From: Teichococcus aerophilus
GTDB taxonomy: Bacteria > Pseudomonadota > Alphaproteobacteria > Acetobacterales > Acetobacteraceae
Assembly (NCBI RefSeq): GCF_014490485.1
Contig: NZ_JACTVA010000030.1
Coordinates: 1-62,555, forward strand
DNA length: 62,555 bases
Reading direction: 5' to 3'
Shown here: one piece after another, positions 54,575 to 62,555 of the stretch
Layout of the letters: each line of letters begins with the position of its first letter
How positions within the stretch are numbered: position 1 is the stretch's first letter
Position numbers and translations under genes: made by a program
Notes under the pieces: model-generated
The model's input: the letters and a program-made list of their open reading frames with translations, nothing else
What the model was told of the DNA's origin: nothing
Database searches by the model: none

Positions 54575-55555
54575 ATGCACAGGAGGACCATGCTGGCAGG
54601 GCCGCTGGCACTGTTGGCGGGCACCGCCGCGCTCCCGGGCGCGCGGGCCCAGGCTCAGGCTGCGAACTATCCCACCCGGCCCGTCCGCATCATGGTGCCC
54701 TATGCCGCCGGCCAGGGGTCCGACCTGTTCGCACGCCGTTTCTCCGAATACTTCCACAAGCGGCTCGGCCAGGTCTTCGTGGTGGAGAACCGCGCCGGTG
54801 CCGGCGGCAATATCGGCACCGCCGCCGCCGCGCGGACCGAGCCGGATGGCTACACGTTGCTATGGGGCACCAACGGCACCCATGCGGGCAACGAGTTCAT
54901 GTATGCGTCACTGGGCTTCGACCCGGTGAAGGATTTCGACCCGATCGCCGGCGTGCTGCGCTTCGGCATGGTGCTCTCCACCGCGAAGAACAGCCGCTTC
55001 CACAGCGTGGCCGAGCTGATCGCGGCGGCGAAGGAGAAGCCGGGGCAGGTTTCCGTCGGCTGCCCCAGCACCACGGCGCGCGTCGTGCTGCAGATGATCC
55101 GGGACAAGACCGGCGCCGACCTGCTGCCGGTGCCCTATAACGGCAGTGGCCAGGCGCTGACGGGGCTGTTGCGGAACGACGTGCAGGCCTCGATCGATAC
55201 CGTCACCGCCGCGCTGGGGCCGATCCGCCAGGGACAGGTGGCGCCCATCGCCATCTCCACCGACAGCCGTACGGAATCCCTGGCCGAGGTGCCGACGCTG
55301 AAGGAATCCGGCGTCGATGTCACGCTGGTGGCGTGGAACGCGCTCTATGCGCCGCGTAGCACCCCGCCGGCCGTGGTGCAGCTGATGAACCGGGTGGTGA
55401 ACGAGGCCCTGGCCGACCCGGCGATCAAGGCGAACATGGTGCAGGATGGCGCGGACCCGCTGGGCGGCACGCCGGCCGATCTCGCCGCGCTGATGCGCCG
55501 GGACCGCGCGATCTGGGAACCCATCGTCCGCAGCCTGGGGCTGACCGCGCAATAG
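54575..55555 (+). CDS. Bug/TctC-type receptor within the acyl-CoA carboxylase operon
   Basis: 326 residues from ATG 54575 with GGGAAG upstream; an in-frame ATG at 54590 has AGGAGG too close (3 bp). Sec-type leader ending near ARAQAQA, then NYPTRPVRIMVPYAAGQGSDLF, VVENRAGAGGNIGTAAAA, and PVPYNGSGQALTGLL in the second lobe. Periplasmic receptor for the acid this operon degrades, by context. No TctA/B partners are nearby. Confidence 0.9.
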   Translation: MHRRTMLAGPLALLAGTAALPGARAQAQAANYPTRPVRIMVPYAAGQGSDLFARRFSEYFHKRLGQVFVVENRAGAGGNIGTAAAARTEPDGYTLLWGTNGTHAGNEFMYASLGFDPVKDFDPIAGVLRFGMVLSTAKNSRFHSVAELIAAAKEKPGQVSVGCPSTTARVVLQMIRDKTGADLLPVPYNGSGQALTGLLRNDVQASIDTVTAALGPIRQGQVAPIAISTDSRTESLAEVPTLKESGVDVTLVAWNALYAPRSTPPAVVQLMNRVVNEALADPAIKANMVQDGADPLGGTPADLAALMRRDRAIWEPIVRSLGLTAQ

Positions 55556-55577
55556 GCGGGGCGAAGGAGGAACAGCC

Positions 55578-56891
55578 ATGGACCAGCCGATGCCGCAGCA
55601 ACAGGCGCCCGCAGCCCCACCCGCCGCCGCCTGGAAGGGCCCGCTGGCGGGACTGCGGGTGCTGGACCTCACCCGCGTGCTGGCCGGCCCGCTCGCCGCC
55701 CAGTTCCTGGCCGATTTGGGCGCCGAGGTGCTGAAGCTGGAAGCGCCGGAGCGGGGTGACGAGACGCGCGGCTTCGCGCCTTTCGTCGAGGGCGAGAGCC
55801 ACTATTTCCTGGCGCTGAATCGTGGCAAGCGCAGCCTGGTGGTGGATCTGCGCGAGCCGGAAGGGGCGGAGATCCTGCGCGGCCTGGTGGCGAAAGCCGA
55901 TGTGCTGATCGAGAATTTCCGGCCAGGGGTGATGGACCGCCTCGGCCTCGGCGCCGCGGCGCTGATGGCGGCGAACCCGCGGCTGATCTACTGCGCCATC
56001 AGCGGCTTCGGCCTGACCGGGCCATTGGCCGGCGCACCGTCCTTCGACATCGTCACCCAGGCCATGACGGGGGTGATGAGCGTCAATGGCGCCGCCGGCG
56101 GTGCGCCGGTGAAGCTGGGCCTGCCGATCGGTGACATGTCCGGCGGCATCTTCGGCGCCATCGGCATCCTCTCCGCCCTGCATGAGCGTTCCGTCACCGG
56201 GCGCGGGCGGCTGATCGATGCCAGCCTGTATGACGGCACGATGTCGCTGCTGGGCTACCTGTCGCAGTTGGCCTTTATCACCGGGCAGAACCCGCAGCCG
56301 GTGGGCTCGGCGCATCCCAGCGTGGTGCCGTATGATGCCTTCCCGGCGATGGATGGCGCCATCGTCATCGCCTGCCTGGCCGACCAGTTCTGGCCGCGCC
56401 TGTGCACGGCGCTGGGCTGCCCCGAGCTGGGCAGCGACCCCGGCCTGGCCACCATGGCGCAGCGGCGCGAACGCAGGGGCGAGATCGAGCCGCGCATCGC
56501 CGCCATCACCCGCACCCGCAGCGTCGCCGAATGGCAGGGCATCCTGGAAGCGCACGACGTACCGCATGCACCCGTGCTGGGCGTGCAGGAAGCGCTGGCC
56601 CACCCGCATGCCCGGGCGCGGGAGATGGTAGTGGAGGTGCAGCACCAGACGCTCGGCACCATGCCGGTACTGGGCCGGCCCTTGAAGTTTCCCGGCGAGA
56701 CGCAGGCGCCGCTGGAGGCGCCGCCTGTACTGGGCCAGCACACCGAGGAAATCCTCCGGCGCGAGCTGAACTATTCCGCCGCGCAGATCCAGGCCCTGCG
56801 CGAGCGCGGCGTGATCGACCGGGGCACACGGCCGCATGCCCCTGCTCCACAGACAGAGAACGGACCCGGGTCCGTGACAGGAAACAGCTGA
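55578..56891 (+). CDS. CaiB/BaiF family CoA-transferase
   Basis: 437 residues with AAGGAGG before the start. Type III CoA-transferase: [57 protein letters not shown] and the catalytic-Asp segment [10 protein letters not shown]. It moves CoA from a donor thioester to a carboxylic acid, giving a second way of activating the substrate besides the ligase. The stop shares a base with the next start (TGATG). Confidence 0.92.
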   Translation: MDQPMPQQQAPAAPPAAAWKGPLAGLRVLDLTRVLAGPLAAQFLADLGAEVLKLEAPERGDETRGFAPFVEGESHYFLALNRGKRSLVVDLREPEGAEILRGLVAKADVLIENFRPGVMDRLGLGAAALMAANPRLIYCAISGFGLTGPLAGAPSFDIVTQAMTGVMSVNGAAGGAPVKLGLPIGDMSGGIFGAIGILSALHERSVTGRGRLIDASLYDGTMSLLGYLSQLAFITGQNPQPVGSAHPSVVPYDAFPAMDGAIVIACLADQFWPRLCTALGCPELGSDPGLATMAQRRERRGEIEPRIAAITRTRSVAEWQGILEAHDVPHAPVLGVQEALAHPHARAREMVVEVQHQTLGTMPVLGRPLKFPGETQAPLEAPPVLGQHTEEILRRELNYSAAQIQALRERGVIDRGTRPHAPAPQTENGPGSVTGNS

Positions 56892-58513
56892 TGCCGGTGC
56901 TGCAAACCGCAGTGGACGTCCGCGCGCCCGACTACGCCGAGAACGCGGCCCGCATGCGCGCGCTAGTCGATGACCTGCGCCAGCGGGCGGAGCGGGTGCG
57001 CGAAGGTGGCGGCGCGGCGGCGCGGGAGAAGCATCTGGCCCGCGGCAAGCTGCTGCCGCGTGACCGGGTGCGCGCCCTGATCGACCCCGCCTCCCCCTTC
57101 CTGGAGATCGGTCAACTGGCCGCGCAGGGACTGTACCAGGACGAGGTGCCCTCGGCCGGGCTGATCGCCGGCATCGGCCGGGTGGCGGGGCGCGAGTGCA
57201 TGATCGTGGCCAACGACGCCACGGTGAAGGGCGGCACCTACTTCCCGCTGACGGTGAAGAAGCACCTCCGCGCACAGGAAATCGCCGAGCAGAACCGCCT
57301 GCCCTGCCTGTACCTGGTGGATTCCGGCGGCGCCAACCTGCCGAATCAGGACGAGGTGTTTCCGGACCGCGACCATTTCGGCCGGATCTTCTTCAACCAG
57401 GCGCAGATGTCGGCCAAGGGCATTCCGCAGATCGCGGTGGTGATGGGAAGTTGCACCGCCGGCGGCGCCTACGTGCCGGCGATGTCCGACCAGAGCATTA
57501 TCGTGCGCAACCAGGGCACCATCTTCCTGGCCGGCCCGCCGCTGGTGAAGGCGGCGACGGGCGAGGTGGTCAGCGCCGAGGATCTGGGCGGCGCGGAGGT
57601 GCATTCCCGCATCTCCGGCGTCACCGACCATCTGGCGGAAAGCGACGCGCATGCGCTGGGAATCGCCCGCCGCATCGTCGGCGGATTGAACACCAGGAAG
57701 CCCGCATCGCTCGACATCGCCGCGCCACGGGCGCCGCTCTATGACGCGCAGAGCCTGCATGGCGTGGTGCCGGCGGACCTGCGCCAGCCCTATGACGTGC
57801 GGGAGGTGATCGCACGGCTGGTCGATGCCTCGGAATTCGATGAGTTCAAGCCGCTCTATGGCCCGACGCTGGTGACCGGCTTCGCGCGGCTGCATGGCTA
57901 CCCCGTCGGCATCATCGCCAATAACGGCGTGCTGTTCTCGGAATCCGCGCAGAAGGGGGCGCATTTCATCGAGCTGTGCTGCCAGCGCGGCATTCCGCTG
58001 GTGTTCCTGCAGAACATCACCGGCTTCATGGTCGGGCGAAAATATGAGAGCGGCGGCATTGCCAAGGACGGCGCCAAGATGGTGACGGCTGTGGCGACGG
58101 CCACGGTGCCGAAATTTACCGTCGTCATCGGCGGCAGTTTCGGCGCCGGCAATTACGGCATGTGCGGCCGCGCCTATTCGCCGCGCTTCCTGTTCATGTG
58201 GCCCAACGCCCGCATCGGCGTCATGGGCGGGGAACAGGCGGCCTCGGTCCTCTCCACCATCCGGCGGGACGCGATGGAGGCCAAGGGCGAAACCTGGCCG
58301 GTGGAGGAGGAGGAGCGCTTCAAGGCGCCGCTGCGCGAGCAGTACGAGACCCAGGGCCATCCCTACTACGCCAGCGCCCGGCTATGGGATGACGGCATCA
58401 TCGACCCGGCGGATACGCGGACCGTCCTGGGGCTGGCCATCTCGGCCGCGCTGAACGCGCCCATCGAATCCTGGGCCGGTCGTGGCCCGGGCTTCGGCCT
58501 GTTCCGGATGTAA
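56891..58513 (+). CDS. Acyl-CoA carboxylase beta subunit (carboxyltransferase; methylcrotonyl/geranyl-CoA type)
   Basis: 540 residues from ATG 56891. Carboxyltransferase of biotin-dependent acyl-CoA carboxylases: [68 protein letters not shown] and [12 protein letters not shown] (oxyanion and biotin sites). Length and motifs match methylcrotonyl-CoA or geranyl-CoA carboxylase beta more than propionyl-CoA carboxylase. It carboxylates the CoA ester, using CO2 carried by the next gene's product. Confidence 0.92.
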   Translation: MPVLQTAVDVRAPDYAENAARMRALVDDLRQRAERVREGGGAAAREKHLARGKLLPRDRVRALIDPASPFLEIGQLAAQGLYQDEVPSAGLIAGIGRVAGRECMIVANDATVKGGTYFPLTVKKHLRAQEIAEQNRLPCLYLVDSGGANLPNQDEVFPDRDHFGRIFFNQAQMSAKGIPQIAVVMGSCTAGGAYVPAMSDQSIIVRNQGTIFLAGPPLVKAATGEVVSAEDLGGAEVHSRISGVTDHLAESDAHALGIARRIVGGLNTRKPASLDIAAPRAPLYDAQSLHGVVPADLRQPYDVREVIARLVDASEFDEFKPLYGPTLVTGFARLHGYPVGIIANNGVLFSESAQKGAHFIELCCQRGIPLVFLQNITGFMVGRKYESGGIAKDGAKMVTAVATATVPKFTVVIGGSFGAGNYGMCGRAYSPRFLFMWPNARIGVMGGEQAASVLSTIRRDAMEAKGETWPVEEEERFKAPLREQYETQGHPYYASARLWDDGIIDPADTRTVLGLAISAALNAPIESWAGRGPGFGLFRM

Positions 58514-60489
58514 TGGCGATGTTCAACACCATCCTGGTCGCCAATCGTGGCGAAATCGCCTGCCGCGTGATGCGCACCGCGCAGCGCATGGGCATCCGCG
58601 CCGTCGCGGTGTATTCGGAAGCCGATGCCAGGTCCATGCATGTCGCCATGGCCGACGATGCCCGGCTGCTGGGCCCGGCCCCGGCGCGAGACAGCTATCT
58701 GCGCATCGACGCCATCATCGCCGCCGCCATCGCCTCGGGCGCCGAGGCAATCCATCCGGGCTATGGCTTCCTGTCCGAGAACGCGGAGTTCGCGCAAGCC
58801 TGTGACGCCGCCGGCATCGTCTTCATTGGCCCGCCGCCGGCTTCCATCCGCGCCATGGGGTCCAAATCGGCCGCCAAGGCGCTGATGGAGCGCGCCGGGG
58901 TGCCGTTGGTGTCCGGGTATCACGGTGCCGACCAGGCGCCTGCGGTACTGCAGCGCGAGGCCGACCGCATCGGTTATCCGCTGCTGATCAAAGCCAGCGC
59001 CGGCGGCGGCGGCAAGGGTATGAAGGTGGTGGAGTCCGCAGCGGCATTCCAGGGCTGCCTCGATCTGGCCAAGGGCGAGGCGCGCTCGGCCTTCGGCGAC
59101 GATCATGTGCTGCTGGAGCGCTACCTGACGCAGCCGCGCCATATTGAGATCCAGGTCTTCGCCGATACACACGGCAATGTCGTGCATCTGTTCGAGCGTG
59201 ATTGCTCCATCCAGCGCCGTCACCAGAAGGTGCTGGAGGAAGCGCCCGCGCCCGGCATGGATGCGGCCCGGCGGGACGCCATGGGCCGCGCGGCCTGCGA
59301 TGCGGCGCGAGCCATCGACTATGTCGGCGCAGGCACCGTGGAGTTCATCGCCGAGGGCGACGCCTTCCACTTCATGGAGATGAATACGCGGCTGCAAGTG
59401 GAGCATCCGGTGACGGAAGCCATCACTGGGCAGGACCTGGTGGAGTGGCAGTTGCGCGTAGCGGCGGGGCAGCCCCTGCCCCTGGCGCAGGAAGATCTGC
59501 GGATACGCGGCCACGCCATCGAGGTACGGCTCTACGCCGAGGACCCGGCACGGGAGTTCGCGCCCTCCACCGGGCGGGTCGAGCATCTGCGCCTGCCGGC
59601 GGGGGATGGCATCCGCGTCGATACCGGCATCCGCCAGGGCGATGCTGTGAGCATTCATTATGACCCGATGATCGCCAAGATCATCGCCTATGCGCCGGAC
59701 CGCGATGCCGCGCTTGCGCGGCTGTCCCGCGCCCTGACGGGCACGGAGATCGCCGGGCCCGCCACCAACCTGGCGCTGCTGCGCGGCATCGCAGCCCAGG
59801 CGGAGTTCCGCGCCGGCGGTGTCGACACCGGCTTCATCGGCCGGCATGCCGATACGTTGCTGGCACCGCCCGGCCCGGCGTCCCGCGAGGTCCTGGCCGC
59901 CGCGGTGGTCGAGTGGCTGGAGGGACATGATGCCGTCGCCGATACCGCCGATCCGCATTCGCCCTGGGGCGCCGTCAGTGCCTGGCGGATGAACGGCGAT
60001 GGCTACCAGGACATCCATCTGGCGGATGGCGAGACGACGCAGGTCGTGCGCGCGCATCTGCATCCGCATCGCTGGCGGCTCGATCTTCCCGGTGGCAATG
60101 CCGAAATCGACACGCTGGCCCATGAGGATGGCAGCCGTACCGTCTGGCTGGACGGGCGCGCCTTCAAGGCGCTTGTGCTGCGGCGGCAGGACCGGCTGAC
60201 GGTCTATGCCGATGGCAGCAGCCATACCGTGTACGCGGTCGACCCACTGGCCATGGGCGGCGTGGTGGAGGCAGCGGCGGGCCGCGTGTTGGCCCCGATG
60301 CCCGGCAAGGTGCTGGAGGTACTGGTGACGCCTGGGCAGGTGGTCACGCGCGGAGCCGTGTTGATGATGCTGGAGGCGATGAAGGTGCAGATGCGCATCA
60401 CCGCCCCGGCGGATGGCACCGTGACAGCCATTTCCTGCCAGGCTGGCGACCTGGTCGAGGATGGGGCGGAGCTGGTGCTGCTGGACTGA
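58513..60489 (+). CDS. Acyl-CoA carboxylase alpha subunit (biotin carboxylase and biotin carrier)
   Basis: 658 residues, start overlapping the beta-subunit stop (TAATG). Biotin carboxylase (about 5-450): NTILVANRGEIACRVMRTAQ, LIKASAGGGGKGMKVV (ATP-grasp), FMEMNTRLQVEHPVTE; middle linker domain; biotin carrier at the C-terminus with Lys624 in EAMKVQM. It carboxylates biotin with ATP and bicarbonate. Last gene of the operon; a hairpin follows. Confidence 0.94.
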   Translation: MAMFNTILVANRGEIACRVMRTAQRMGIRAVAVYSEADARSMHVAMADDARLLGPAPARDSYLRIDAIIAAAIASGAEAIHPGYGFLSENAEFAQACDAAGIVFIGPPPASIRAMGSKSAAKALMERAGVPLVSGYHGADQAPAVLQREADRIGYPLLIKASAGGGGKGMKVVESAAAFQGCLDLAKGEARSAFGDDHVLLERYLTQPRHIEIQVFADTHGNVVHLFERDCSIQRRHQKVLEEAPAPGMDAARRDAMGRAACDAARAIDYVGAGTVEFIAEGDAFHFMEMNTRLQVEHPVTEAITGQDLVEWQLRVAAGQPLPLAQEDLRIRGHAIEVRLYAEDPAREFAPSTGRVEHLRLPAGDGIRVDTGIRQGDAVSIHYDPMIAKIIAYAPDRDAALARLSRALTGTEIAGPATNLALLRGIAAQAEFRAGGVDTGFIGRHADTLLAPPGPASREVLAAAVVEWLEGHDAVADTADPHSPWGAVSAWRMNGDGYQDIHLADGETTQVVRAHLHPHRWRLDLPGGNAEIDTLAHEDGSRTVWLDGRAFKALVLRRQDRLTVYADGSSHTVYAVDPLAMGGVVEAAAGRVLAPMPGKVLEVLVTPGQVVTRGAVLMMLEAMKVQMRITAPADGTVTAISCQAGDLVEDGAELVLLD

Positions 60490-60494
60490 GGCTC

Positions 60495-60526
60495 GGCGGC
60501 CGGGAAGTGCGCGCTCCCCAGCCGCC
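60495..60526. terminator. Hairpin between the carboxylase operon and the DUF3313 fragment
   Basis: GGCGGC (60495-60500) pairs with GCCGCC (60521-60526), with an inner GGGA/TCCC stem. It lies between convergent ends at 60489 and 60534. No T-tract. Confidence 0.4.
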
Positions 60527-60533
60527 CGGGTCA

Positions 60534-60896
60534 TCAGCGCGGCTGTTCCAGAAGCTCCTCCGCCCCCTTGTCGATCCCGGTGCGTGCGGCGGCGAGCGAG
60601 CCGATGCCGGCGGGAATGTTGTAAGCGTTCGGGTACTGCTTGGCGACGAAGGCATCCAACAATGTGTTGCTGGCGGCATCGAAGATCTCCACCGCATAGC
60701 TGGCGGAGCTGATGAAGAGGCCCTCGCCGCCACGGGCTGCCTGCACGCCGTTATAGAGACCGCCGCCGATGTCGAACCGCGTGACGGTGCTGAGCACGGG
60801 CGTGGTGGCGGCGCCGGCCAGGGTCAGGCGGATGCGCAGGGTGTTGGGCGCGGCGTCGTTCACCAGCGCGAAGCGCTGGCCGAGCCTGGGGCCCAT
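60534..60896 (-). pseudogene. DUF3313-like fragment lacking its N-terminus
   Basis: 120 residues from ATG 60896. The sequence RLGQRFALVNDAAPNTLRIR, then ASYAVEIFDAASNTLLDAFV and ARTGIDKGAEELL resembles the C-terminal half of DUF3313 lipoproteins, which are normally about 200-220 residues with a lipobox. No signal peptide or N-terminal half is found upstream in any frame, so it is probably a 5'-truncated remnant; a shorter cytosolic protein is possible. Ends 45 bp from the carboxylase operon. Confidence 0.5.
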
Positions 60897-61589
60897 GTCG
60901 GTTCCTTGACGGGCTCGGCGTGAGCGGGGGCGACGCTGTCGCTCGGCCACGCAAGGTTATGGTGGGTGCGAGAAGCCGTGCATCCGCGCCGGGCGGCTCT
61001 GGGCCGTAGCGCGCGTCACACGCCGGCGCGGTGCGGGCCGGGGTCCGCGGTTGCAAGCCTCGTCACGCGACGCCATCGATGTAGTGGCAACAAAGCACGA
61101 TGCCCACTGGCAACTGGCGATGTCTGACACCGGGGTTCGATGCATGTCAGCGTGCAGGGCTGGGTGTGGCGCCTGCATCGGCGACAAAGCAGGCGGTGCA
61201 GGCAGTCACACCGGGCGCGCTCAGGACCCACTCGGCCCAGGCTGTCATCAGCGGGTCGTATCCGGTGCAGGAGACGATGCCGGCATAGACGGAAATCAAT
61301 GCGGCGGCCGCTGGGACCAGCCAGATGAAGGCGCCATAGGGCTCGGGCGTCCAGAGTGCCAACGGCGCGGGCTTGCGACGAAGGTCACAGCTGTCCCCAT
61401 AGGAAGTTTGCTTGCGTAGACTGCGATCATGGCCATCGTGGCCAGACGTGTGCCGCGTGAGGATCGTCCCCCAAAGGCCGCGACGCCGTCGTGCGGGCCT
61501 GGATGCCAAGCCGGCCATGAGGGGTCTCCGTGTCTTGCTTGGCTTCAGCCTAGCGACAGGATGCCCAATTTGCAAACCATCTAGACGGT
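60897..61589. other. Low-coding region between the DUF3313 fragment and the TetR gene
   Basis: About 690 bp without a convincing gene. A minus-strand ORF at 61147-61575 is listed separately with low confidence. Short plus-strand ORFs here have no family features. The area may be decayed coding sequence; a terminator or promoter was not recognised. Confidence 0.4.
61147..61575 (-). CDS. Weak hypothetical ORF with one possible membrane segment
   Basis: Up to 142 residues. The C-terminal half (AFIWLVPAAAALISVYAGIV) contains one plausible membrane segment, while the N-terminal half is Arg-rich and non-descript. It has no family features and no clear ribosome site. Its 3' part overlaps other open frames. 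It may not be a gene; kept because the hydrophobic stretch is clean and this part of the window lacks alternatives. Confidence 0.2.
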   Translation of the reverse strand: MQIGHPVARLKPSKTRRPLMAGLASRPARRRRGLWGTILTRHTSGHDGHDRSLRKQTSYGDSCDLRRKPAPLALWTPEPYGAFIWLVPAAAALISVYAGIVSCTGYDPLMTAWAEWVLSAPGVTACTACFVADAGATPSPAR

Positions 61590-62216
61590 TTATGTCGAAG
61601 AGGACGCCTGCGCACTGGCTTTGCGCTTCCGGCCGGCTGCGGAGTGCGTGGGCCGGGCCAGCGTCGCCCAGCGGGTGTGGTCCATCAACTGGTCGAACAG
61701 GCGGCCACGCTCCTCCTCACCCAGCGGGCAGAGGCCGAGCAGGGACGTGAGGGCCAGGCCACGCGCGGCGGCCCAGCGCAGGGTGGAAAGGTCCTGGTCC
61801 TCGGCCTCGTCCCGAATGGCGGCGACGCGCGTAGCGTCGTGCGCCCGCGTCGGGCCCAGCAGGCTGGGGTCCTGCGCCACGGCGCCCATGACCGCGAAGG
61901 CCACCGAATTGGGATGAGACAAGGTGCTGCGCAGCGTGGCGATTTCGGACGTCAGGACCGGGAGCGGCTGGTCCGCAGCCTGAGCGGCCCTGATCTGCTC
62001 GAACACCGCCGCGAAGTCCTGCATCTGATGTTCCATCAGCGCCTTCAGCACCGCTTCCTTGGTGCGGAAATGGTGCATCAGCGCGCCCTTGCTGATCCCG
62101 CCTTCCTTGGCGATGGCATCGAGGGTCAGCCGCCCGGCACCGTCGCGCGCGATGATAGCCAGGGCAGCCTGGATCACCGTGTTGCGGGTCCGCTCGGAGC
62201 GGGCAGTATTATCCAT
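61590..62216 (-). CDS. TetR/AcrR-family transcriptional regulator
   Basis: 208 residues from ATG 62216; the longer ORF from 62441 is not supported. Helix-turn-helix in residues about 10-55 (VIQAALAIIARDGAGRLTLDAIAKEGGISKGALMHHFRTKEAVL region), followed by a helical ligand domain resembling the TetR_C_37-like group. Target unknown; no efflux genes are adjacent in the window. The nearest neighbour on the right is an IS element. Confidence 0.9.
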   Translation of the reverse strand: MDNTARSERTRNTVIQAALAIIARDGAGRLTLDAIAKEGGISKGALMHHFRTKEAVLKALMEHQMQDFAAVFEQIRAAQAADQPLPVLTSEIATLRSTLSHPNSVAFAVMGAVAQDPSLLGPTRAHDATRVAAIRDEAEDQDLSTLRWAAARGLALTSLLGLCPLGEEERGRLFDQLMDHTRWATLARPTHSAAGRKRKASAQASSST

Positions 62217-62482
62217 CAGGCGTTCCAGAACTGGGCAGGTGCGGCGCCTGGAAGGTAACACCGGTGCCCCTGAAAACAAACCAGGCGGCTTTTTATGGGA
62301 CTGCTTGCCTGTAACGGCCGAGCGGGGCGGGCCTGGGGCAGAAAGCGGAACTGCCCCCGGCATGGCGGGCGTTACCGAGCTGGCGGCCCCCCTCCCCTGC
62401 CCCATCCGGCCCGACCTGAACGAGCTCAAGAACGCGTACAAGCACGTGTTGCCGTCGAGTATCGCGCTCCGCGCCGTACCTA

Positions 62483-62555
62483 GAGGCTGTTATGGACCTG
62501 GGGTGAGTAGAGCGGCCTGTTTGAGCATGAGGCAGACGAAGGCGACGAGGTGGAG
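62483..62555 (-). mobile_element. End of an IS5-like insertion sequence (continues past the window)
   Basis: The element appears to begin at GAGGCTGTTATGGAC (62483 onward), which has the look of an IS5-family terminal repeat, directly after CTA. The transposase C-terminus lies just inside. A TA or CTAG target duplication is possible, but the other end is outside the window. Confidence 0.55.
62490..62555 (-). CDS. C-terminal fragment of an IS5-family transposase (cut by window end)
   Basis: Minus-strand reading gives LHLVAFVCLMLKQAALLTPGP before a TAA at 62490-62492. The stop lies within the terminal repeat, as is usual for these elements, and AFVCLMLK-type tails occur in IS5-group transposases. 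Only 21 residues are available, so the family is provisional. Confidence 0.5.
   Translation of the reverse strand, partial: LHLVAFVCLMLKQAALLTPGP

Noticed and set aside
61100-61200. Short peptide VRCMSACRAGCGAC resembling the start of YkgJ-type cysteine-cluster proteins
   Set aside because: The similarity stops after a dozen residues and the frame then degenerates; too short to call a gene or remnant.

Overview
The window looks like chromosomal DNA of a GC-rich alphaproteobacterium, most likely an Acetobacteraceae member of the Roseomonas type. That is an inference from base composition, the many solute receptors (two Bug/TctC, three family-5 ABC receptors), the CoA-ester catabolic modules, Mqo and a malyl-CoA-lyase-type C-terminus at the left edge. 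No rRNA, tRNA, CRISPR array or prophage was seen. One insertion-sequence end lies at the extreme right.

Layout. (1) 3-116: 3' end of a CitE/malyl-CoA-lyase-family gene. (2) 561-13673, minus strand: a seven-gene operon encoding a 670-residue protein with a textbook double-glycine leader, two full-length paralogous small proteins of unknown family, a C39-peptidase ABC transporter, a second ABC half-transporter, an HlyD-type adaptor and a Pls/PosA-type NRPS-like enzyme. It is an NHLM-type export locus with an unusually large candidate substrate, and is the most interesting part of the window. (3) 14056-16906: mqo with a Tat-like leader, and a Bug receptor. (4) 17030-27240, minus strand: two transcription units (27240 to 21057 and 20932 to 17030). 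They carry HglS (2-oxoadipate dioxygenase/decarboxylase), an ALDH7-type dehydrogenase, two enoyl-CoA hydratases, two acyl-CoA ligases, an ABC receptor and an IclR regulator. The same three-half-site operator precedes both units. (5) 27654-32451: a hybrid histidine kinase convergent with an orphan ABC receptor, separated by a perfect 12-bp-stem terminator. (6) 32773-41196, plus strand: sugar-epimerase-like protein, SDR, flavoprotein and a complete Dpp/Opp-type importer, followed by a convergent GntR gene. (7) 42482-46196: a YncE-like beta-propeller convergent with a TonB-dependent receptor, both with Fur-box-like sequences upstream. (8) 46418-49704: livFGMH without a binding protein. (9) 49973-50722: SDR. 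(10) 50854-60489: an IclR regulator divergent from an operon of CoA ligase, FAS1/MaoC hydratase, Bug receptor, CaiB CoA-transferase and a two-subunit biotin-dependent acyl-CoA carboxylase. (11) 60534-62555: a truncated DUF3313 fragment, a weak ORF, a TetR regulator and the end of an IS5-like element.

How it fits together. Most of the window is typical accessory catabolism: import (ABC, Bug), activation to a CoA ester (AMP ligases, CaiB), then beta-oxidation-like or carboxylation steps, each module with its own IclR, GntR or TetR regulator. Convergent gene ends repeatedly carry one terminator-like palindromic repeat family, usually as an inverted pair. The NHLM/Pls operon is different in kind: it appears to make and export a large protein and may also make an amino-acid homopolymer or peptide.
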